From Pseudomonadota bacterium (lineage in GTDB: Bacteria > Pseudomonadota > Gammaproteobacteria > Burkholderiales > Rhodocyclaceae), in NCBI GenBank assembly GCA_029776255.1, contig JAKOTN010000045.1, forward strand, positions 1 through 58,302: a stretch of DNA of 58,302 nucleotides, written 5' to 3'. Shown here piece by piece: positions 47,218 through 56,689 of this stretch; positions within the stretch are counted from its first letter, which is position 1; every line of letters begins with the position of its first letter. The notes below the pieces were generated by a model. It made no database searches. It saw only the letters and a list, made by a program, of their open reading frames with translations, and was not told the origin of the DNA. Made by a program: the position numbers and the translations under genes.

Positions 47218-47886
47218 ATGCGCATTCTTGTCGTGGAAGACGATAACCTGGTCGCCAGCGGAATCAAACAGGGTTTGTCCCAGGCTGGCTACACCGTGGA
47301 CGTGGCCGATTCAGCCGAAGCGGCCGAAGATTCCTTGCGAAACGAAGCCTTCGATCTGGCGGTGGTGGACATCGGCCTGCCGCGAGCCGATGGCCTGACC
47401 CTCATCCGCCGCTTGCGTGAACAAGACAACCCCCTGCCGATTCTGGTGCTGACCGCTCGTGGCAGCATGGAGGACACCATCAGCGGCCTCGATGTCGGGG
47501 CCGACGATTACATGACCAAGCCTTTCCGCCTCCCGGAACTCAGCGCGCGAATCCGCGCCCTGATCCGCCGCTCGCATGCCATCGCCGATACCTGTCTGCA
47601 CCACAATGGTCTGACGCTGGACACCAACAGCCGTACCGCGACGCTCGGCGGCGCGCCACTCGAACTGACCAAGCGCGAGTGGGCCATTCTGGAAGCGCTG
47701 CTGATGGCCTCGCCAAACGTCGTCAGCAAGGACCGGCTGGTGCAGACGCTCGCCGGTTGGGACAAAGACATCACCCTCAATGCGATCGAAGTCTACGTTT
47801 CCCGCCTGCGCGCCAAGCTCGCCGAGGGATACATCGAAATTCGCACCGTTCGCGGCATCGGCTATCGCATCGATGCCCCCGCCTGA
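47218..47886 (+). CDS. OmpR/PhoB-family response regulator (TctD/QseB-like)
   Basis: A 222-residue regulator. The receiver domain (1-115) carries the acidic pocket VEDDN and phospho-acceptor Asp51 in VVDIGLPRADG, plus Thr in LTARG and Lys in MTKPFRLPEL. The winged-helix output domain (about 125-220) shows LELTKREWAILEALL and the recognition helix NAIEVYVSRLRAKL. It ends 14 bases inside the kinase gene. It lies 70 bases after the NapC/NirT gene on the same strand, so it may control the cytochrome locus. Confidence 0.9.
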   Translation: MRILVVEDDNLVASGIKQGLSQAGYTVDVADSAEAAEDSLRNEAFDLAVVDIGLPRADGLTLIRRLREQDNPLPILVLTARGSMEDTISGLDVGADDYMTKPFRLPELSARIRALIRRSHAIADTCLHHNGLTLDTNSRTATLGGAPLELTKREWAILEALLMASPNVVSKDRLVQTLAGWDKDITLNAIEVYVSRLRAKLAEGYIEIRTVRGIGYRIDAPA

Positions 47887-49318
47887 CTCCCCGGCAGCGC
47901 GCCCGGCGCCCAGTCTACGGCAACGACTGCTACTGGCGATTCTGTTGCCCATGGCGGCGGTTTTTGCCGTCAGCGTCTTTTTCGATTACCGTCTGGCCAA
48001 GGAAACCGCCGACGCCGCTTTCGATCAGTCGCTGACCGACGACGCCCTGGACATCGCTTCGCACATTCGGAACAGCGAAAACCTGCCGCTGCTCGAGCTT
48101 TCGGCCGAAGTGGAGACGATGCTGCGCAACGATGCCCCGGACAAGGTTTACTTCGCCGTCCGCGACAGCGCCGGGCAATTGCTGGCCGGCGACGCCGATC
48201 TGCCGGATTTTCCGGTTGCCGCCCACAAGCAGGCGGAATTCAAGGACAGCGCCTTTCGCGGCGAACCGACGCGCGTCGTGTTTTACAAGATTCGCTCGCC
48301 ACACGGCGACCTGACCATCACCGTCGCCGAAACCATCGTCAAGCGCAACGGCGCCAGCCGGACAATCCTGACCGCGATGATCCTGCCGACGCTGGCCGTC
48401 ATTCTGGCCACCTTCATGGCCGTCTATTTCGGCGTCAGAAAAGGACTGCGGCCGCTGGAGAACGTGGAAAAGGAAATCGCCACCCGCTCGCCGAGGGATT
48501 TACGCGAAATCGCCATCGACGCCACGCCACGCGAAATCCGGCCGATGCTGGCGCGCCTCAACGAACTGTTCGACCTGCTGCGCCTGGCCTCGGCGGCGCA
48601 ACAGCGCTTCCTGACCGACGCCGCCCATCAGTTACGCACCCCGCTGGCCGGCCTGCAGACCCAGATCGAACTGGCGACGGCCGAAGGACGCTTCCAGTCC
48701 GACCCCGAACGGCTGTCCCGGATCGAGGACGCCACCGAGCGCATCTCGCACCTGGTCGATCAACTGCTGACTTACGCCCGCGCCGAATCGAGCACGGCGG
48801 CGACGCAGATTTTCGAACCGGTCTCGCTGGCCGTGCTGGCCGAAAAAGCGGCGTCGATATTTCTCGACCGCGCCTTGGGCAAGAATATCGACCTCGGTTT
48901 CGAAATCGCGCCGGCGACGGTCGACGGCAGCCCCTGGATGCTGCGCGAAGCCTTGGCCAACATCATCGACAACGCCTTGCGCTACACCCCGGCGCATGGC
49001 GTGGTCACCGTGCGCAGCGGCATGCGCGGCGCCGCCGCCATCCTGGAAGTCGAAGACAACGGCGCGGGCATCCCGGCCGACGAACGCGAACGCGTTTTCG
49101 AACGCTTCTATCGTCGGCCCGGCTCCCCAAGCGGCGGTTGCGGCCTCGGCCTGGCCATCGTCCGCGAAATCGCCGCGCTGCACGGCGCCAGTGTCGAACT
49201 CGCCGATCCGCAAGGCACCACCGGCCTGCGCATCGCGCTGGTTTTTCCACGCGCCGGCGCTCCCGCTCACACCGATCCCCATCGCGGCATCGACTCCCCG
49301 GCGATGGAAAAACCGTAG
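47873..49318 (+). CDS. Sensor histidine kinase (TctE/QseC-like)
   Basis: A 481-residue kinase. The first membrane helix is at about 20-40 and the second about 168-190; between them is a two-component sensor kinase N-terminal (2CSK_N) domain with KETADAAFDQSLTDDALDIA. A HAMP-like linker leads to HisKA, with phospho-acceptor His252 in DAAHQLRTPLAGLQTQIE. The ATPase shows ANIIDNALRYTPAHG, EDNGAGIP and GGCGLGLAIVREIAALHG. The start ATG 47873 overlaps the regulator gene, consistent with coupling. The stimulus is unknown; such kinases often sense carboxylates or metals. Confidence 0.9.
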   Translation: MPPPDSPAARPAPSLRQRLLLAILLPMAAVFAVSVFFDYRLAKETADAAFDQSLTDDALDIASHIRNSENLPLLELSAEVETMLRNDAPDKVYFAVRDSAGQLLAGDADLPDFPVAAHKQAEFKDSAFRGEPTRVVFYKIRSPHGDLTITVAETIVKRNGASRTILTAMILPTLAVILATFMAVYFGVRKGLRPLENVEKEIATRSPRDLREIAIDATPREIRPMLARLNELFDLLRLASAAQQRFLTDAAHQLRTPLAGLQTQIELATAEGRFQSDPERLSRIEDATERISHLVDQLLTYARAESSTAATQIFEPVSLAVLAEKAASIFLDRALGKNIDLGFEIAPATVDGSPWMLREALANIIDNALRYTPAHGVVTVRSGMRGAAAILEVEDNGAGIPADERERVFERFYRRPGSPSGGCGLGLAIVREIAALHGASVELADPQGTTGLRIALVFPRAGAPAHTDPHRGIDSPAMEKP

Positions 49319-49585
49319 CGCCGGTGGGGCCTTAGGTTGCAGGGCGGAGATGACGTATTTCCCGCTGCATGCTTTTCCGCGTCAGCGCGCAATGGACGCG
49401 TGGCCATGCCAGCCACGGCTCATCGGCAGCCTCCGCATAGGGATCAGCGGCGAGCATAAAGTCGGAGCGTGCATTTCCCTGGGCGCCGCCGCGCTGAACG
49501 ACGGCCAAGCGTTCGCGCTAGAATTCCGGCTTTTGGCCGTCGCAAGGCTTTTCAAGCTTCTCGCGGCTCGCCGGTCGGAGATCCC

Positions 49586-50941
49586 ATGCCTATCGGAACC
49601 ATCGAATCGCTGGACCACGACGCACGGGGAATCGCCCGGCTGGACGGCAAAACGATTTTTGTCGAGGGCGCCCTGCCCGGCGAAACCGTCGAGTATGCGA
49701 GTTTCCGCCAAAAGCCGAGTTATGAAATCGCCCGCGCGCTGCGAATCCTCGAACATTCGCCGGCGCGGGTCACGCCGTCTTGCCCGCATTTCGGTATCTG
49801 CGGCGGTTGCAGCATGCAGCACCTCGATCCGGCGGCGCAGGTGGCGGCGAAACAGCGGCTGCTCGAGAACAATCTCTGGCATCTGGCGCGGATCAGGGCC
49901 GAGCAACTTTATGCGCCGATTCACGGGCCGGCGTGGGGCTACCGTTACCGCGCGCGCCTGTCGGTGCATTACGCAATCGCTCGCGGCGAGGCGCTGGTCG
50001 GTTTTCACGAAAAGAAAAGCAGTCATGTCGCCGATATGCGGCAATGCCGGATTTTGCCGCCGCACCTGTCGGCGCTGTTATTGCCGCTGCGGAAACTGGT
50101 CGGCGAGTTGTCGATCCGCGAACGACTGCCGCAAATCGAAATAGCGGTCGGCGGCCAAATCACCGCGCTGGTGCTGCGCATTCTCAAGCCACTCGTCGGT
50201 AGCGATGAAGCGCGGCTGCGCGCCTTTGCCGACCGTCACGGTGTGTTGATTTACCTGCAAGCGCAAGGGCCAGCCAGTGCCCGCCGCTTTCATCCGCCGG
50301 CGGGGCCGGGATTGTCGTATGCGCTGCCGGACTTTCAGATCGAACACCCGTTTTCGCCAACCGAGTTCACCCAGGTCAATCACGCCGTCAACCGCGTTTT
50401 GGTGCGGCGAGCGATGGCGCTGCTCAACCCGCGCCCGGGCGAACGCATCGCCGACATGTTCTGCGGTCTGGGCAATTTCACGCTGCCGATTGCCCGTTCC
50501 GGCGCGGACGTCGTCGGCATCGAAGGAAACGCCGAACTGGTGCGCCGCGCCAGTGCCAACGCCGCCGCCAACGGGCTGGCGAATCTCGCCACCTATCAGA
50601 CCGCTAATCTTTTCCAGGCGACGCCGGCAAGCATTTCCGCGCTGGGCCGTTTCGACAAAATGCTGCTCGACCCGCCACGCGAAGGCGCCGTCGAACTGAT
50701 CAAGGCGCTCGGCGACGACGGCCCGCGACGTCTCGTCTACATCTCGTGCAATCCCTCCACGCTGGCGCGCGACGCCGGAATTCTGGTCAAACAGCGCCAC
50801 TACCGCTTGCGCGGCGCCGGGGTGGTCAACATGTTCCCGCACACCTCGCACGTCGAGTCCATTGCTTTGTTCGAACGGGTAACCGGCGACATGATCGCAA
50901 GTCAGCCAGACATTGCCTCCCCGCGAATGGGTGCCGAATGA
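49586..50941 (+). CDS. rlmD: 23S rRNA (uracil-1939-C5)-methyltransferase
   Basis: A 451-residue radical-free SAM-dependent methyltransferase. An N-terminal TRAM domain ([21 protein letters not shown]) is followed by the [4Fe-4S] site ([14 protein letters not shown], with a further Cys near MRQC). The Rossmann core shows [30 protein letters not shown] and [10 protein letters not shown]. The catalytic Cys lies in [12 protein letters not shown] and the target-binding LLDPPREGA is present. The start ATG 49586 has CGGAGA close upstream. It overlaps lrgA by 4 bases. Confidence 0.93.
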   Translation: MPIGTIESLDHDARGIARLDGKTIFVEGALPGETVEYASFRQKPSYEIARALRILEHSPARVTPSCPHFGICGGCSMQHLDPAAQVAAKQRLLENNLWHLARIRAEQLYAPIHGPAWGYRYRARLSVHYAIARGEALVGFHEKKSSHVADMRQCRILPPHLSALLLPLRKLVGELSIRERLPQIEIAVGGQITALVLRILKPLVGSDEARLRAFADRHGVLIYLQAQGPASARRFHPPAGPGLSYALPDFQIEHPFSPTEFTQVNHAVNRVLVRRAMALLNPRPGERIADMFCGLGNFTLPIARSGADVVGIEGNAELVRRASANAAANGLANLATYQTANLFQATPASISALGRFDKMLLDPPREGAVELIKALGDDGPRRLVYISCNPSTLARDAGILVKQRHYRLRGAGVVNMFPHTSHVESIALFERVTGDMIASQPDIASPRMGAE

Positions 50942-51303
50942 TCGGCGCCATCACCCTGCTGCTGGTCTTTCAATTGACCGGCGAGGTGATCGCCCGTGGT
51001 TGGGGATTGCCGATTCCGGGACCGGTGATCGGCATGGCCTTGCTGTTCGCGGCGCTCGCTCTACGCGGCGCACCGCCCCCGGCGATCTTGCGCAACACCG
51101 CCCAAGGGTTGCTGCAACATCTTTCGCTGCTGTTCATTCCGGCTGGCACCGGCATCATGCTGCATTTTCGACGTCTTTCCGACGAATGGCTGCCGCTGTT
51201 GATTTCGCTGCTGGTCAGCACCGTCGTCACTCTCGCGGTGACGGCGCTGGTGCTGCGCTGGCTGGCCGGTCATGGCGACGACGCGTCGAAAAACCGGCCA
51301 TGA
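50938..51303 (+). CDS. lrgA: CidA/LrgA family (holin-like) protein
   Basis: A 121-residue protein with four predicted membrane segments ([20 protein letters not shown] is the first). The family marker [13 protein letters not shown] is present. In Staphylococcus LrgA and LrgB act against holin-driven murein hydrolase activity and in pyruvate uptake; the role in this organism is not known. It overlaps rlmD upstream and lrgB downstream (ATGA overlaps), so the three form an operon. Confidence 0.85.
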   Translation: MIGAITLLLVFQLTGEVIARGWGLPIPGPVIGMALLFAALALRGAPPPAILRNTAQGLLQHLSLLFIPAGTGIMLHFRRLSDEWLPLLISLLVSTVVTLAVTALVLRWLAGHGDDASKNRP

Positions 51304-52019
51304 CGCCGAGGATCAACGAAATCTGGGTGTATCTGGCCACCTCGCCGCTGCTGGGTCTGACGCTGACCCTGCTTGCCTATCAGGGAGCGCGTTATGTCCA
51401 TCGGCGCTGCGGAGGCCATCCGCTGGCTAACCCGGTGCTGCTGGCGGTGAGCGCGCTCGTCGGCCTGCTGTGGCTGACGGACACGCCTTACCGCACCTAC
51501 TTCGACGGCGCGCAATTCGTTCACTTTCTGCTCGGGCCGGCGACCGTGGCGCTGGCCATTCCCTTGTATGCTCAACTGGACCTCCTGAAGCGAATGGCCT
51601 TGCCCTTGCTGGTCGCGCTGCTGATCGGCTCCTTGACCGCCGCCCTGTCGGCCATCGCCATCGGCGGAGTGTTGGGCGCCAGCAAGGCGACGCTGCTCTC
51701 GCTGGCCCCGAAGTCGGTGAGCACGCCGATTGCCATGGGCATTGCCGAGCGGCTTGGCGGTTTGCCCTCGCTGACCGCAGTCCTGGTGATTCTCACCGGC
51801 GTGCTCGGCGCGATTCTGGCGCGCTACGTCTACCGCGCCCTGCACATCGCCGATGACGCCCAGCGCGGCTTCGCCATCGGTATCGCCGCGCACGGCATCG
51901 GTACCGCGCGCGCTTTTCAGGAAAGCGAGCAGATGGGCGCGTTCGCGGCCCTGGCGATGGGTCTCAATGGCCTGACCACCGCGTTGCTGTTGCCGATGGT
52001 CATCCCGTGGTTCGTTTAG
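51300..52019 (+). CDS. lrgB: LrgB family membrane protein
   Basis: A 239-residue polytopic protein. The family motifs FLLGPATVALAIPLY, GVLGASKATLLSLAPKSVSTPIAM and IGIAAHGIGTARAFQE are intact. It is the partner of LrgA and probably functions with it. Its TAG stop lies directly against an IS481 fragment on the other strand, so the 3' end is the boundary of the scarred zone, but the coding sequence is complete. Confidence 0.9.
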   Translation: MTPRINEIWVYLATSPLLGLTLTLLAYQGARYVHRRCGGHPLANPVLLAVSALVGLLWLTDTPYRTYFDGAQFVHFLLGPATVALAIPLYAQLDLLKRMALPLLVALLIGSLTAALSAIAIGGVLGASKATLLSLAPKSVSTPIAMGIAERLGGLPSLTAVLVILTGVLGAILARYVYRALHIADDAQRGFAIGIAAHGIGTARAFQESEQMGAFAALAMGLNGLTTALLLPMVIPWFV

Positions 52020-52436
52020 CTGTAGATGCGCCCCACGCAAGTGGCCCACGTCGTAGGTATCCTGGCAAGCCAGATAGCCAGGATGCTTGCTCTCGACTTC
52101 TCCGTGGGCCTGCTTCTCTTCTCGCGCACGCTCCGGCGCATGCAACGGATCTTCCGTGAGGATCAGACCATCCTGCGCCACCTTGGCTGACAGCGCTCTC
52201 AATCGTTTGACAAAGGTCCCCAAGCCATGGCGCCGCCAGATGGAGCGCACCACCCCTCCGCTGGAGACGAACATGTTCCGCTCGCGCAAGTCGTCGGAAA
52301 TGCACAGTTGACCATAGGCGGGTTGTTCAATGACAAAGCGCACGACGGCTTCTTCAATTGCACGGTCCACACGGTTCTTCAAGACGGGTTTTTTGCAGAT
52401 GATCTCCATCAAGGCGGCTTCGCCGTCGTCCGGCAA
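52020..52436 (-). mobile_element. IS481-family transposase fragment (N-terminal part)
   Basis: About 139 codons match the N-terminal half of an IS481-type transposase. Segments are KKPVLKNRVDRAIEEAVV, a helix-turn-helix-like GVVRSIWRRHGLGTF, and KHPGYLACQDTYDVGHLRG, the start of the catalytic domain. The catalytic DDE core is gone and the sequence stops at the lrgB end; the upstream end is also lost. It is dead. It appears to belong to a different IS481 lineage from copies A and D. Confidence 0.8.
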
Positions 52437-52474
52437 GTTTAATGAAATATCAAATTAAGTTTTGATTAGTTCAC

Positions 52475-52777
52475 TTGATGAAGACGCTCGACATCCAGGC
52501 CAACACCAGCCGACGCAACCAGGCGCATCGCATCCATCCGCACCTGCTGCGAGATCTCATGATCGAGGATCCGAAACAGGACTGGGCCATGGATACAACC
52601 CACATCCCTAGGCGTCGTGACTTCGTCTATCTCAGCGCAGTCCTCGACTGGGCAAAGAACTATGCGACCGACTGGATGTGGGCCTACAATCACGGGCGCC
52701 CTAATATGACGCTTGGCGGCGTTACCCCGAAGCAGAAGACAGCCCTTACAACCTGCTCTACTTCTGACCGCTACTAA
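52475..52777 (+). mobile_element. IS3-family transposase fragment, internally deleted
   Basis: The open frame joins two parts of an IS3-type OrfB. The first (HPHLLRDLMIEDPKQDWAMD followed by TTHIP and FVYLSAVLDWA) is the start of the catalytic domain with the first Asp. The second (YATDWMWAYNHGRPNMTLGG and VTPKQ) is the C-terminus. Everything between, including the other two catalytic acids, is missing. The element is dead and its end abuts the PBP1A gene. Confidence 0.8.
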
Positions 52778-52841
52778 AAATCGGGGATCACTCCCCGGCA
52801 ATGTAATATTGTCAATTTTGCTTTTTGTTCTGGACGGCATT

Positions 52842-55142
52842 TTGTCTACTACTCGCCATTTCTTGCTTTATCCGATTGTTTTTATTGTCGGATTTATTCT
52901 GATAGCCATCGCCATGGTGGTGATCGTTCTCAGTTTGGTTTATCCGAACCTGCCGTCGCTGGAGATTCTCACTGATTATCGACCGAAAATGCCGTTGCAA
53001 ATCTACACGGCGGATGGCTATCTGCTTGGTGAATTTGGCGAAGAACGCAGAGCGGTTGTCAACATCCAAAACGTGCCGGAAATCATGAAACAGGCCATTT
53101 TGGCAGCAGAGGACGAGCGGTTTTATCAACATGGTGGTGTTGACACCCAGGGTGTCCTGCGCGCCGTGTATGCCAATTTGATTAGCGGCGCCAAGCGTCA
53201 GGGAGCATCGACGATCACGCAGCAAGTCGCCAAGAATTTCTTTCTGTCTTCCGAAAAAACGTACACGCGCAAGCTGTATGAAGCGCTGCTGTCGTTCAAG
53301 ATCGAAAGCAACCTCAGCAAAGATCAAATTTTAGAGCTTTATATTAATCAGATATTTCTTGGACAGCGGGCATACGGATTTGCCGCGGCTTCGCATATCT
53401 ATTTCGGCAAACCACTGAATGAGTTGTCGCTCGCGGAGGTCGCCATGTTGGCGGGTTTGCCGAAGGCACCCTCCGCGTTCAATCCGGTGGTGAACCCAAA
53501 GCGTGCCCGCATTCGTCAGCAGTATGTGTTGCACCGCATGCTTGAACTCGGCTTCATCAAACAGGAAGAGCACGACCAGGCGCTAGAGCAAGTGTTGGTT
53601 GTCAAGCGCGACAATGACGCGGCGCCCGTACATGCCGAGTACATCACTGAAATGGCCCGCCAGATCGCCGCCGAGAGTTTTCCTGATGATGTATACACCC
53701 GTGGCTTGCGGGTATATACCACGATTCGCTTGGCCGATCAGCAAGCCGCCTACAACAGTCTACGCCAAGGTTTAATGGAATATGATCGCCGGCATGGCTA
53801 TCGTGGCGCGGAGGCTTATGTCGATCTTGCCGACATAAAATCCGAGCAGGACGACGCCCTGGACGAATTGCTGCAGGATTATCAGGATGCCGAAGACTTG
53901 CATCCGGCAATCGTGCTGCAAGCCGACAATCGGAAGGTCCGCGCCTATCGTCGCGGTGGCGAGGTCGTGACCGTCAGCGGCGAAGGTTTGCGCTTCGCCG
54001 CGCGCATGCTCGACGACAAGGCACCAGCCAACAAGCGCTTGATTCGCGGCGCGGTAATTCGTATTCAAAGCGATGAGAAAAACGTTTGGCGCATTGTCCA
54101 GATGCCGGAAGTCGAGGGCGCCTTCCTGGCAGCCGATCCCCACGACGGCTCGATTCGCGCGCTGGTCGGCGGTTTCGACTTTAATCGCAACCAGTTTAAC
54201 CACGCGACACAGGCTTGGCGACAGCCAGGCTCCAGCTTCAAACCTTTCATCTATTCGGGCGCACTGGAGAAGGGATTCACGCCCGCCTCGATAATCGCCG
54301 ACGAGCCGATCAGTTTTCCGTCGGCGGTGACCGGTAGTCAAGTCTGGGAACCCAAGAACTATGACGGCCGCTATGAGGGGCCGATGCGCATGCGCACGGC
54401 GCTCGCCAAATCCAAGAACATGGTTTCGATTCGCCTATTGCAGGCCAGTGGCGTGCACTTCGTCCAAGATTACATTACGCGATTCGGCTTCGACGCTAAA
54501 AAACACCCGCCATATTTGACGATGGCACTCGGCGCGGGATCGGTAACACCGTGGCAAATGGTCAGCGCTTACGCTATTTTTGCCAACGGCGGTTACCGCA
54601 TTCGCCCTTACATCGTCAGCGAAATTCAGGATGACAAAAAAGTCGTTCTGGCGCGTGCGGAGCCGATTACCGCCGGCGACGAAAATCTTCGTGCCATTGA
54701 CCCGCGCAATGCGTATCTCATGGATAGCATGATGCGCGACGTAACCATTTACGGCACCGCCGCCCGTGCATCCGCCGCTCTCAAGCGTCGGGATCTTGCC
54801 GGCAAGACGGGAACCACCAACGAGCACGTTGACGCGTGGTTTTGCGGCTATCAACAAACGGTTGTCGGTTGCTCGTGGATCGGTTTCGACCAACCGAGAA
54901 ACCTGGGCCGAGGGGAAACAGGCGGTACGGCGGCCTTGCCGACGTGGATCGCTTACATGGCCAAGGTATTGAAGGATGTTCCCGAATCGTTCATGCCGGC
55001 ACCCGAGGGTTTGGTGGCTGTCGGATCCGGCCGAAGCAGTGGCGGAAAGGGGCCGGCGCAAGAGCTGTTCTACAAGGAAAACGTGCCCGCGGAAATCGAA
55101 CCGGAAACCTCGCAAGAAGACACCCCCCCGCCAGAAGACTGA
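52842..55142 (+). CDS. mrcA: Penicillin-binding protein 1A (bifunctional peptidoglycan synthase)
   Basis: Class A PBP with a glycosyltransferase and a transpeptidase domain. After an N-terminal transmembrane helix, the glycosyltransferase domain shows AAEDERFYQHGGVD, GASTITQQVAKNFFL and LELYINQIFLGQRAYG. The transpeptidase domain shows the nucleophile in QPGSSFKPFIYSGALE, SKN in ALAKSKNMVSIRLL and KTGTT in LAGKTGTTNEHVDAW. The C-terminus is acidic and Pro-rich. The true start is uncertain: the frame is open upstream into an IS3 fragment. I propose TTG 52842, which gives a normal 766-residue protein beginning just before the membrane helix; no start has a strong ribosome site. Confidence 0.9.
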   Translation: MSTTRHFLLYPIVFIVGFILIAIAMVVIVLSLVYPNLPSLEILTDYRPKMPLQIYTADGYLLGEFGEERRAVVNIQNVPEIMKQAILAAEDERFYQHGGVDTQGVLRAVYANLISGAKRQGASTITQQVAKNFFLSSEKTYTRKLYEALLSFKIESNLSKDQILELYINQIFLGQRAYGFAAASHIYFGKPLNELSLAEVAMLAGLPKAPSAFNPVVNPKRARIRQQYVLHRMLELGFIKQEEHDQALEQVLVVKRDNDAAPVHAEYITEMARQIAAESFPDDVYTRGLRVYTTIRLADQQAAYNSLRQGLMEYDRRHGYRGAEAYVDLADIKSEQDDALDELLQDYQDAEDLHPAIVLQADNRKVRAYRRGGEVVTVSGEGLRFAARMLDDKAPANKRLIRGAVIRIQSDEKNVWRIVQMPEVEGAFLAADPHDGSIRALVGGFDFNRNQFNHATQAWRQPGSSFKPFIYSGALEKGFTPASIIADEPISFPSAVTGSQVWEPKNYDGRYEGPMRMRTALAKSKNMVSIRLLQASGVHFVQDYITRFGFDAKKHPPYLTMALGAGSVTPWQMVSAYAIFANGGYRIRPYIVSEIQDDKKVVLARAEPITAGDENLRAIDPRNAYLMDSMMRDVTIYGTAARASAALKRRDLAGKTGTTNEHVDAWFCGYQQTVVGCSWIGFDQPRNLGRGETGGTAALPTWIAYMAKVLKDVPESFMPAPEGLVAVGSGRSSGGKGPAQELFYKENVPAEIEPETSQEDTPPPED

Positions 55143-55199
55143 GATTTCAGTTCAGAACGATACCTGCATCTCCCGAGGAATTTGTGTCGACGTTCAGAC

Positions 55200-55470
55200 T
55201 TGACCTGGCAGCGAGGCTGAGCGTGGAGGCTGGCGGATTGATGGCCCGTATGCCCATTCCCGCGAGTCGGTCTGGATGAAGCACTCTGCCTTGTCGTTGG
55301 TTTGTGGAATATTTGGTTTGGTTCGCGGATGGCCCGCCCCCAGGCGCCGACAGAGGCGGGCGAAGCGTCGGGATTTGTAGCGCAGGCACTTTCGTCGGTC
55401 AATTCCCGCCGGATGGTGATGTCGCCGAGCGCCATGTCGTGGCGTTCGTGATGGAGGTATCACCGCGACG
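55200..55470 (-). mobile_element. IS481-family transposase fragment (copy D)
   Basis: On the minus strand the frame reads KSRRFARLCRRLGAGHPRTK, then PNIPQTNDKAECFIQT and REWAYGPS, the C-terminal part of the DDE domain with the catalytic Glu in KAECF. The preceding LTDNGACY region is recognisable in DNA but broken by frameshifts. The overlapping part is close to copy A at 39560-39721, in the opposite orientation. It starts 58 bases after the PBP1A stop. Confidence 0.7.
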
Positions 55471-55542
55471 CTGGACATCCCCGGTGAAATGAACTCTCTA
55501 CTTCAATGGGCGCGGGAAATCGCCCGTCGAGAAGCCGAAGGC

Positions 55543-56582
55543 ATGAGCAGACACCGCCGCGACCACACAACCTCCTTCAAGGGCCAAAGTGGCGACTGCC
55601 GACCGCAAGGGCGACGAGATGCTGGTCGCGTTCGCGGAGACGGTCGACGCTCATCCGAATCAAACACGCCATGGAAGACGCAACCGCCGGAGAACGCCGC
55701 CGGCGTGTTCGCCACGGCGGCGAAGAAACAGGCGGCGTCGCCGGACTTGAAAGACTGGCACGCCACGAGCGGTCAGCAGGCGCTGGCGATTGATTTTTTG
55801 GCTGGCGCGCTCGGCCACATCGGCGATGCGCGCGTAACACGATGATCGACAAGACCCATGCCCTGCCTGTGGTCCGGCCAGTCCAGTGGCTGGAATTTTC
55901 CCTCTCTTCTGTCTCTTACCCGCCGCCGCCAATCCCCGAAGCCGATCGTCGATTGATGCGGCGGATCGATGAGCCGTATCTGGCGCATCCCTTTTCCGGG
56001 GCACGGATGCCGCGCGACCTCGTCATCGAGCGTCCGATTCAAGTCTGGGCCCTGGGTACGACGCTTATCCCCATGCCCCGAGGCTTCATCTCTCTGCGTG
56101 TCGTGCTCGACGGGGCCACCCGTCGTGTACCGAGCGGACGCCGGTCGAACAGGCAAGCGGCCGATCCCTGCGTCGATGCGTTGGAAGAGGCCTTCATGAA
56201 TAGGGTCGGCCGGAATCCTGAATACCGACCCAGGCAGCCAATTCACCCGTTCGGCCTTCATCGTCCTGCTTCAGGAGCACCGCATTGCGGTCCGCGTGGA
56301 GGCAAGGGCTGCTGCGGGATCATGTCGTCGTCGAGCGCCTCTGGAAATCGGTAAAGCACGGGGAGATATATTTGCACGGCGACGACAGTGTTTCCGAGGT
56401 CCGCCACGCACGGGCCCCCTTTATTTCGATTTCCACAATCGCCAGCGCCCGCTTCAACGCTTGACGGACAAACCAAGGCTACGGCTTACTTCAACCAGCC
56501 GCCGCTCGCCGCAGCGGCTTAACCCGCGGAGATATCACTTAAGAAAAGCAATTCTCTGTCCAACTGCGCGGAGCCACCTCTC
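55543..56582 (+). mobile_element. Decayed IS3-family element (orfA, orfB and right end)
   Basis: OrfA begins at ATG 55543 (MSRHRRDHTTSFK), then shifts frame (KAKVAT, later GDEMLVAFAETVDAHPNQ) and returns at NTPWKTQPPENAAGVFATAA. OrfB starts near 55842 (MIDKTHALPVV), keeps LRRIDE-like text, shows a deletion before the IERPIQVWALGTTLIPM segment, and has further frameshifts before VVERLWKSVKHGEIYLHGDD and TAYFNQPPLAAAA, ending with a stop at 56522. A sequence like an IS3 right terminal repeat (GCGCGGAGCCACCTC) lies at 56565-56580. At least four frameshifts or deletions make it non-functional. The left terminal repeat was not found. Confidence 0.8.
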
Positions 56583-56689
56583 CTCCAATTCTCCGGAAAA
56601 ACTCCCCGAGTAAACAACCTACTGAGATCACCGCTAGGTTGTAGTGTTTCCGATTGCCAGGCGAGAAAAAGGTCTGCCGGACGGCGTTT

